NCBI GenBank assembly: GCA_024114885.1 | Contig: CP099420.1 | Location: 2,790,001 to 2,854,000, forward strand | Length of the DNA: 64,000 nt | Reading direction: 5' to 3' | Origin: Septoria linicola | Taxonomy: Eukaryota; Ascomycota; Dothideomycetes; Mycosphaerellales; Mycosphaerellaceae | In this document: positions 58,094-64,000 of the stretch, one piece after another | Layout of the letters: each line of letters starts with the position of its first letter | Numbering within the stretch: position 1 is the stretch's first letter | Translations under genes and position numbers: made by a program | The notes under the pieces: generated by a model | Databases searched by the model: none | Seen by the model: the letters and a program-made list of their open reading frames with translations, nothing else | What the model was told of the DNA's origin: nothing

Positions 58094-58219
58094 TGTTACG
58101 GAAGCGACAGTTTAGGTCAGATAACTATAACGTAACTAGAGGGTTACTACTTACCTTGGACTGTAGACAGACTCTCTTCTAATCAACTACTTCTACTATA
58201 ACTCATCAGATCACTGCCA
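58094..58219 (+). repeat. 3' long terminal repeat (126 bp)
   Basis: It matches 51144-51269. Here the inner (left) half carries the TA forms (TTTAGG, GATAACTATAAC), while the outer (right) half keeps CA/TG (CTGTAGACAG, ACTCATCAG, and the end CTGCCA). Confidence 0.95.
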
Positions 58220-58643
58220 AGGACTGTGGCGCGAAACGGATGTTGAGTCTCTCTTCCAACCAGTGCAGTGGGCCAAAGTCCTTGTAGGTGGATGCAGTGG
58301 CCCAGCCGCAGGACGCAGTGGCCCACCATCGACAGGAACAGGACAGTAAGGGTGCCGCGTTGAGGCGCAGCTTCAAAACCGCTGGCGAGCCATTGATTGT
58401 GTCACGAAAGGCGCGATTGACAGCTGAAAGAAGGACTGGTGACCGAATGTACTGTGCCTTCAGAGGCACGTTGTACATGGAATTGACAGGCTTGCATTCG
58501 CGACGTGTTGCGTTCTGACTGATCTCGTCGGACGCGACATAGAGAAAGATGTGCCCGAGTAATTCTGCGACTCCGAACACGCGTGCTGCGGAGGTGGCGA
58601 GTGGGTCAGGCAACGAGTTGTTGGTGTCTCGTATGGAAGGCAT
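58206..58643 (-). CDS. F-box-like protein, 3' end interrupted by the retrotransposon
   Basis: From ATG 58643 the minus-strand frame reads MPSIRDTNNSLPDP, then VFGVAELLGHIFLYVASDEI and LLSAVNRAFRDTINGSPAVL, the layout of fungal F-box proteins (helix with Leu, then a V-x-R-x-F/W-x2-x-I motif). It ends NIRFAPQSLAVI in the LTR. The native sequence continues on the far side of the element (below 51,143) with only nine more codons before TAG, if no intron follows. F-box proteins recruit substrates to SCF ubiquitin ligases. The insertion swaps the last nine residues for four LTR-encoded ones and separates the gene from its original terminator. The upstream extension to 58721 looks like leader. Confidence 0.7.
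   Translation of the reverse strand: MPSIRDTNNSLPDPLATSAARVFGVAELLGHIFLYVASDEISQNATRRECKPVNSMYNVPLKAQYIRSPVLLSAVNRAFRDTINGSPAVLKLRLNAAPLLSCSCRWWATASCGWATASTYKDFGPLHWLEERLNIRFAPQSLAVI
58220..58224. repeat. Target site duplication, right copy (AGGAC)
   Basis: Direct copy of 51139-51143, placed immediately outside the 3' LTR. Confidence 0.9.
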
Positions 58644-59070
58644 CGTGTCTGGAGAGTCGCCCGTGTGGCAATGACTTGGTGGTCGCGATGTTCCTGAAGA
58701 AGGGCTGGCAAATCGGGTCAAGTCCTAGAGTTGCTTGTGCGGGCTGCAGCAGCGGCGTTGTTTGTGAACGCTGCACTTGAGCAGCGCGCTATGCATGACG
58801 CGCCGAACTTCAATTCGCTTTGCTCAATCATCATCCCGCCCCGGTCCCCTCCATTGAAATGTCAGATCAGAAGCTGTCAAAGCTTGGCAGATTGGTGAGA
58901 CATCAGCAGCGATCGAAGTGAAAAGCAGCTGATCAATAAAACTCCATATTACAACTATGCGACTATGCTATGCTCCGTACCCCATGCTCTCGTCAGTTCA
59001 TATATTGCTCGGTCGAATGCTTGTTCGTACTCTCATGCTGCTTCTTGCTGAATCATCCCCTGCTGTGCAT
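58644..59070. other. Intergenic, F-box-like promoter and secreted-protein 3' flank
   Basis: About 430 bp of ordinary composition, with no gene seen. Confidence 0.45.
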
Positions 59071-59568
59071 CTATGGGAGGTTCTGTGGGGTGTAGCTCTG
59101 GTCTGGCTTGACAGTCTCGCCTCCTGCAAGCTGCGAGTCCTTGTACGCTGGATATACGATCCTGAGCCATATTAGCATTGCTATTGATGAGAAGGGAGTG
59201 ATTGCTACTCACTGCTTGTTGCGAACGACGGAAAGAGTCTGGAATCCCTGACCGGCACCGAACTGGCCGGACCAAGTGCTGCCGATTCTGAAAGCACCGC
59301 ACTGAACATTCTGGTAGGTGGCGCGAGCAGCTGGGTTGCCGGTAACATTGTAGTTGCAGTTGGTGACTGCCTGACCGTTGTTGGTGTTGATACCGAAGCT
59401 GTACTGGCACGACTTGGCATCTTGAGCGCAGGTGCGCTTGAAGTTCTGGATGGTCCACTGAGGAGTGGCAGCCATCATGTTGACTGCATTGGCTGGCTCT
59501 GGAACTGGAGTAGCCAGGGAAGTGGTGGCAGCGGCCAGGAGGGCCAGGACGGTAGTGCTGAACTGCAT
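59071..59568 (-). CDS. Small secreted cysteine-containing protein
   Basis: Two exons on the minus strand, 59568-59213 and 59161-59071, with a 51-nt intron (59162-59212, GTGAGT..CAG), give 148 residues. A signal peptide (MQFSTTVLALLAAATTSLA) precedes a short pro-like part and a mature domain with QWTIQNFKRTCAQDAKSCQY, SFGINTNNGQAVTNCNYNVT and NVQCGAFRIGSTWSGQFGAG, holding four cysteines. The second exon completes it with IVYPAYKDSQLAGGE and a SYTPQNLP end. Proteins of this form recur in Dothideomycetes as abundant secreted proteins of unknown function. Some are effector candidates, but no activity can be read here. Splice sites are canonical and the frame is clean. Confidence 0.88.
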
Positions 59569-60768
59569 CTTGATGGTTTCAGGTGGAAGGTTGTTTTGGT
59601 AGAGATGTCTTGAAGTTGTGGATTGATTGGAAAGATGCTGTGTTGGAGAGTGCTGCGATGCTGTGTGGTGCTGATTGTGCTGTTGGTTGATGAGAAGAAT
59701 AGGTGAGTAGAGGACGTCCTTATATCCCTTACAGTCTACTCATTCTCGGCCATAGCAGTGCATATGGATACGAGATCATGCTCAGGATCCACTTCGTACG
59801 GCCGGACGTATGAAATCAGGTTGCATAGAGTTTGACACAAGTTTCCATTCTGGGACAGCTTTATAGGCGGTCGGTATGTGCGACATGACATCGTTCTTTG
59901 TCCAGTCGTCTCGACTTGGTAACGACCGTCAACCTAGAGTACCACTCCTCGTATTCATCTAGGAAACAGCGCAGAGAACGAGTGCACCTGACCCACGATA
60001 GCTTGTCAGAAACCCACCTGTGTGCTAGGCAATATTGCCGCATTCCAGAGCGATCGCCGTCTCAATCATTCACACCTTGTGGAGAATTTGTGAATAGCAT
60101 CGCTGTCTCACTCGTGCCTTCAACAGTCAATGTTCTGGTGGCAATAGCTTTGTGGTGAAGTCCAGACTCCATCGGAAATAGATGGAGAAATTCGGTCTAT
60201 CATCCGGACCGCTTCCGCTCCCCAAAATAGACCAAAAATAGATCATGGTCAGAAGCTATGGCGGCACTTCTCGTTCCACCAAAACATTTTCCTCTACCTC
60301 TATCTAAACATACCCAGGTCCAGAAAGACCGTAAGGCGTTGGTAGCCATGGCAGGATGCGGTGCCTCCGTACGAGGGAGGGAGAACCATCAACATGGGAG
60401 AGTGCTGAGGCATTTTCCGGCAGTAGAGACGATCATGACGGAATTCAATGGACGCGGATCACTACACCAGAATCCGTACGAATGTCACTAAAAGCCCAAA
60501 CCGCATGTCTGGACGATTGCGGATTTCAAGACCTCAAGACCGTGATGAGCTAATCTGGGAGGATGAAGCCATCGCCGCGGTTTCGTGTACGACATGACTC
60601 TGCAAGGGCCTGGAGGCCAGGTTCACACGTCGTATGACTTATCCATCCAGAGCATTGATTTGCACACGGAGCAAGGCATGTCACGGTGTGAGAGGCCTTG
60701 ACATTTGAGGCGGCGAAGCTGTCTTTAGCTGAAGTCTATCGGTTCTATCTCGTCCTGTTGCAACATTA
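59569..60768. other. Intergenic between secreted protein and methyltransferase
   Basis: About 1.2 kb with no supportable gene. It includes the secreted-protein promoter (a TG-rich leader near 59,620-59,700). Confidence 0.45.
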
Positions 60769-61926
60769 TCATTTCTGAGCGCGAGCCGGCTTCTCGAACA
60801 GATAATGGCACACTCCCCACTCCTCGCCGCCATTCCAGGCGAAGAGCTCAGCGCAGGCCAAGTAGAACACCTGCCATCTATAGAACCACTTCGCAGTTTC
60901 TTGCTTGCCATATGTCTCCTCAAGATGTGGCCAGATCTGTTTCTTGTTTGCGTTCATAGTCTTCAACCAATCTTCGCACGTCTTCGCGTAGTGCCGCCCG
61001 CTGACCCACCACTGTCGTTCGAGCGTAAGATCGCACTGGAAGAAATGCAGCAGATCTGCTGAAGGCATTGTGCCACCGGTGAAGAAGTGATCTGTCATCC
61101 ACCCAGACTCGAAATCGTAAGGTGAGGACTTGTTCGCGAAAATGTGCACAAAGAGTTTGCCTGCAGGCTTGAGGAGGGTAGCAACCTTGGCGAGGAGAAG
61201 CTCGTAGTTCTTCATGTGCTCAAAGAGCTCGATAGATAGGACGCGATCAAATTGACCTTCCAGAGGCGTACCCGAGAAATCGTACGTTGCGATGTCACCA
61301 GTCACGACTTCAAGGTTAGGGAGATTCTTCCGCTTGGCTTCTGAATCAATGTGCTCTTTCTGCGTTCGTGAATTGGAAAATGCCGTAATTTTCGACTTCG
61401 GCAACATTTCAGCCAGATACAGGGATAGTGATCCCCAACCACACCTAGAACGGTGTTAGCAGAGTCTCGAGATGTCGAAGCAATTGCATGCCTACCCAAG
61501 ATCAAATATACGCATTCCGTCTTTTAGCTGTGCTTTCTCGATATAGCTCTCGAGCATAGCTATCTCAGCTTGTCCCAACGTCTCGGTGCCTTTCGGGTAC
61601 AGACAAGCGCTGTATTTCATCCTTGGTCCGAGCATGCCGGTGAGCACTCCTGTGCCGACTTCATAGTGCTGCTCATTCGCTGTGGCAGTCTCGATTGCAA
61701 TGGGTCGACTTCTTAGAAGTTCGACATATTTCATCTTGGTCTCATAGCTTTCTGCTATACTTGTGGTCTTGATGAGGTTGATACGTTGCTGCAGCTGGCT
61801 GCGAATGCCTCTCCGGAGCAAGAATTCGGGCAGATAGCCGCCGTCCACGACAGCTTCTACAAGAGCGTCTGTGGCATGTTAGGAAGTAGTACATGAATCA
61901 CACTACTGCTACGAACCGTAACTCAT
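60769..61926 (-). CDS. Cyclopropane-fatty-acyl-phospholipid synthase-type SAM methyltransferase
   Basis: Three exons on the minus strand: a 10-nt first exon 61926-61917 (ATGAGTTACG), then 61868-61496 and 61444-60769, with introns of 48 and 51 nt, giving 352 residues. The start reads MSYDALVEAVVDGGYLPEFL LRRGIRSQL, the expected N-terminus of this fungal group. The SAM-binding motif FDLGCGWGSLSLYLAE spans the second junction. Further blocks are KITAFSNSRTQKEHID, VLSIELFEHMKNYELLLAKV and the C-terminal GGEEWGVCHYLFEKP. The family (PF02353) methylates lipids or small amines. Fungal members of this exact type are poorly characterised, so the substrate is unknown. It is probably cytosolic. Confidence 0.9.
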
Positions 61927-62638
61927 GTTGGCGATGGGTTTTCTCACAGCATATCGCGAGTCAACAGATCTTAAGCAGAGGGTTCGTTGACCGAGACCTT
62001 AGCGGTTTTGACGTCACCACTCTTCCTTTGGGTGGGTCGGCCTGTTCAATCGTGCTTTTGGGCGCACGTTGGGCTCGGATTCTCTTCGTCGTAGATTAAA
62101 ATGGTGCGCTGTCGATATCGCTCGCTGCTCAAAACGAGACTGAAGCACTTTCGCAGCAACGGCTGAGCTGAGGTGTTCCGGTGAAGAGGACGAGACGAAT
62201 GTATACAGGAGCAGAACCGGGAGTGGTTTCTGGCCTGGGCTCTATGGCATGTATCTCGAAGGATGATAATATAGAGGTATGGAGAGGGACTAGCGATAAT
62301 TTCGAGCAGGAAGGATGAATACGATGTGCATGACCATTGCAATCGTTCTCAGGCATGCGGCAGCTAGGGCCTAGCCTGCATTCGCTGCATAGCTGCGAGA
62401 GGTGACTATTGAGGTCTTGAAGCAGGCATATACTTGAATGAGATATTCGCAGCAAGCGTATTCTGTGTCTTGAGTGCATGATGGCATGCCTGAGGATATG
62501 GAGCTATCCAGCCGATCGCCGCTCAACGACTCGTTGCCAACGGACGACGTCTGGTGAGGGTTTCAAGATTTAGGTCCAGAGTGCTAGCCTAGAAGGCCAC
62601 AAGAGTGATAGACCGAGGCAGAGAGTGTGGCCAGTAGC
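61927..62638. other. Intergenic, no supportable gene
   Basis: Upstream region of the methyltransferase. Two overlapping minus-strand frames have no features. Confidence 0.45.
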
Positions 62639-62660
62639 CTCGTAGCTCAGCTGGTCAGGG
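62632..62660 (+). pseudogene. tRNA-like 5' fragment
   Basis: GTAGCCTCGTAGCTCAG resembles the 5' end of the tRNA-Met at 62943 (GCAGCTTCGTAGCTCAG) with the A-box, but the D stem cannot close and no T-arm follows. It is best read as a partial or decayed tRNA copy. Confidence 0.4.
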
Positions 62661-62942
62661 TGTAGAATTTCGTAGATTGGCTTCAGTGACCAATACCTGA
62701 AGACAACCCGCGGCAATCAAGATGCACTGACACCATGCATGGTTACGGGATGTTTATAGCTGTAGTTCGACAGCGCAACTTGCCGTGACCAGAAGAGTTC
62801 ACGTGGTACTACTTGGCACCACGCCCGCCTCAGGATTCAGAATTCATCTTGGGGAGTGGTGTAGAGTGGTACCTTCATGAGTCACATCATAAGACCAACA
62901 TTCATATCAAGTCAGAGTCGAAACTGCCCAACCAGGAATAGC

Positions 62943-63014
62943 AGCTTCGTAGCTCAGTGGAAGAGCGACAGGCTCATGACTTGCAGGTCGACAGTTCGAT
63001 ACTGTCCGAGGCTA
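62943..63014 (+). tRNA. tRNA-Met (anticodon CAT), elongator-like
   Basis: A 72-nt cloverleaf folds by hand. The acceptor stem pairs 7/7 (AGCTTCG with CGAGGCT, one G-T), the D stem GCTC/GAGC is perfect, and the anticodon loop CTCATGA gives CAT. The anticodon stem ACAGG/CTTGC has one mismatch and one G-T. The T stem GACAG/CTGTC is perfect, with loop TTCGATA. No intron is present. T54 and C56 in the T loop and a non-GGG anticodon stem argue against the initiator, though the A1-U72 pair is initiator-like. A pol III terminator follows. Confidence 0.88.
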
Positions 63015-63022
63015 ACCCATTC

Positions 63023-63027
63023 TTTTT
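63023..63027 (+). terminator. RNA polymerase III terminator (T5)
   Basis: A run of five T lies nine bases after the tRNA 3' end, the usual pol III stop signal. Confidence 0.75.
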
Positions 63028-63235
63028 CTCTTCTCACGCTTGCTCTTCTCTGCTCGGCTTGGGAGGAAACGCATAGCTTTTGGCCGAAGCATCGTCCGAG
63101 CGTCCACAGTGTCGAGGGCGCGGTGTAGTCCGCGAGTGTGGCATGGTTGATGGGACTCCGCAATTGAGAGTGAGTCCTCGCCAGGAACTGTCCAGTCCAG
63201 AGGCAGGGGCTTCATGAAGGTTTGGCGAAATGGCT

Positions 63236-63855
63236 TCACAGCCGGTCTTGGTCTTCAGCATAACCCATGCCTTTCCTCCACCACTGCAAAACACCCCGAG
63301 CTTTCATATGGTTGGCAAAGTCTTTCACAGATTCAGCTTGGTGAAGACCTATCATATCTTTGGCCTGGAACAAGGAATTGAGGTTAGGCTCCATCTCTGC
63401 AGGCTTGATGGCCAGCTGGAAGTCCTTGTATCGAAGTCGCTTCATGTGAATCTTTGTAAGTATTCGGAATGATATGGACAGACAGCTTACGTAACTCATA
63501 AGTGCTGACATACCTGAACAGATGCGATCCAATTTTCGACTCCTATCTGATCGCCCTCACAGTACATGATGCCAGGTGCGCCTCCATATCGGATCAAGGC
63601 GTAAACTGCTTCAGCTGATGCGGCTTGACGGAGTTTCGCAACCTTCTTCCGGGAAGTGATGTGATGAGTCCGTATCAATGCGTGCCATGCCCGGCCGCCG
63701 ACGCTGGTCATATGTGACAGAACGATCTATCTTCCAAACAAGGGCAGTCGCTTGAGGATCGCATCGAGCGTGATCTTGATCTTGCCTAGATGGCGGTCAC
63801 GATGTGAAGCCGCAACGGAGACATCATCCTTGTTCAGAATTGCATCCAAAAGTGC
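63236..63855 (-). CDS. RWD/DUF1115-type protein, 3' part, with an in-frame TAG
   Basis: Two exons are clear on the minus strand: 63711-63514 (and upstream) and 63439-63236, joined across a 74-nt intron (63440-63513). Motifs are WHALIRTHHITSRKK, ALIRYGGAPGIMYCEG and WIASVQ-RLRYKDFQLA, which fit the Prp3 C-terminal (DUF1115) domain found behind RWD domains. Upstream in the same frame from about 63,855 the sequence LLDAILNKDDVSVAASHRDR, LGKIKITLDAILKRLPLFGR looks like the preceding part. It follows an AG acceptor near 63,856 but is cut from the rest by TAG at 63727-63729. Earlier exons lie further toward, or beyond, the window end. It is either a lesion, an error or a wrong join. Confidence 0.6.
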
Positions 63856-64000
63856 TGGAATTTTCGGTCAAGAGGCCCGATACTTGTCCCGATTTCTCGC
63901 TGCCATCGGTCAACAGGTATCAGTATTTCTTGCCCTCATCTCAAGCATGTCAGCTTCACAGACTAGCCATAACAAGATGAGTGCGACCGTGACGAGCTCT
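63856..64000. other. Window end, probable intron or upstream exon sequence of the RWD/DUF1115 gene
   Basis: A minus-strand stop at 63868-63870 in the coding frame shows that an intron or the gene start lies here. No further exon could be placed. Confidence 0.35.

Larger units (their letters stand above)
51144..58219 (+). mobile_element. Ty3/Gypsy LTR retrotransposon with chromodomain, inactivated by RIP
   Basis: A 7,076-bp element bounded by 126-bp LTRs (51144-51269, 58094-58219) and AGGAC target duplications. The interior is saturated with TA: CA and TG dinucleotides are almost absent while CG remains common, the mark of repeat-induced point mutation at CpA on both strands. Stops are TAG/TAA at positions expected for Gln or Trp, with virtually no TGA. 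Order from left: gag-like region (about 52,020-52,500), protease region, reverse transcriptase (53,940-54,250), RNase H (about 54,700-54,850), integrase (about 55,430-55,960) and chromodomain (about 56,530-56,600). RT before integrase defines Ty3/Gypsy, and the chromodomain places it among chromoviruses. It sits in the 3' end of an F-box-like gene and cannot be autonomous. Confidence 0.95.

Noticed and set aside
62639..62715. Possible second tRNA near 62.64 kb
   Set aside because: The A-box-like part is present but the D stem cannot close and no T-arm (GTTCRA) follows at the right distance, so it is listed only as a fragment.
1..64000. CRISPR array, rRNA operon or bacterial-type genes
   Set aside because: No regularly spaced repeats or rRNA sequence were seen. 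Gene structures with short introns are fungal throughout.

Overview
This window is nuclear DNA from a filamentous ascomycete. The evidence is short introns of 47-119 nt (mostly 50-80, GT..AG) in most genes, fungus-specific protein families, divergent and convergent gene pairs, and a retrotransposon saturated with the CpA-to-TpA changes left by repeat-induced point mutation (RIP). The protein sequences look most like those of Dothideomycetes (Mycosphaerellales); that placement is inferred from memory of family sequences, not from a search.

Left part (1-19.9 kb): housekeeping genes. In order: SEC12 (ER exit GEF), a degenerate unknown gene, a dual-specificity phosphatase with a stop codon in its catalytic loop, PMP3, a GT90/CAP10 glycosyltransferase, a USP7/Ubp15-type deubiquitinase, a mitochondrial dehydrogenase kinase with a one-base frameshift, a p24 cargo receptor, FAF1 (pre-rRNA processing) and HIS6 (histidine synthesis). 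FAF1 and HIS6 are divergent and share a 161-bp promoter region.

Middle part (22-46 kb): transport, metabolism and surface functions. It holds an MFS hexose transporter, a cytochrome P450, glycogen synthase GSY1, two candidate small secreted proteins, a GH105 unsaturated rhamnogalacturonyl hydrolase, a FAH-superfamily hydrolase, a DAL5-type MFS permease, two other membrane proteins and some small hypothetical proteins. GH105, the FAH-family enzyme and the permease are adjacent and may form a small pectin-catabolic group.

Right part (47-64 kb): UBC1 (E2 with UBA), RPT2 (proteasome ATPase), then a 7,076-bp Ty3/Gypsy chromodomain retrotransposon (51,144-58,219). This element has 126-bp LTRs and a 5-bp target duplication, and it sits in the 3' end of an F-box-like gene. 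Beyond it are a small secreted cysteine-containing protein, a cyclopropane-synthase-type methyltransferase, a tRNA-Met(CAT) and the 3' part of an RWD/DUF1115-type gene that runs to the window edge.

Two themes stand out. First, several conserved genes carry a single disruptive change (stops in the phosphatase and the RWD gene, an indel in the kinase), so either the sequence has errors or this strain carries lesions. Second, the retrotransposon shows RIP that fades outward inside both LTRs, and it carries an extra coding-like segment after the chromodomain. No CRISPR array, rRNA or bacterial-type operon was seen.
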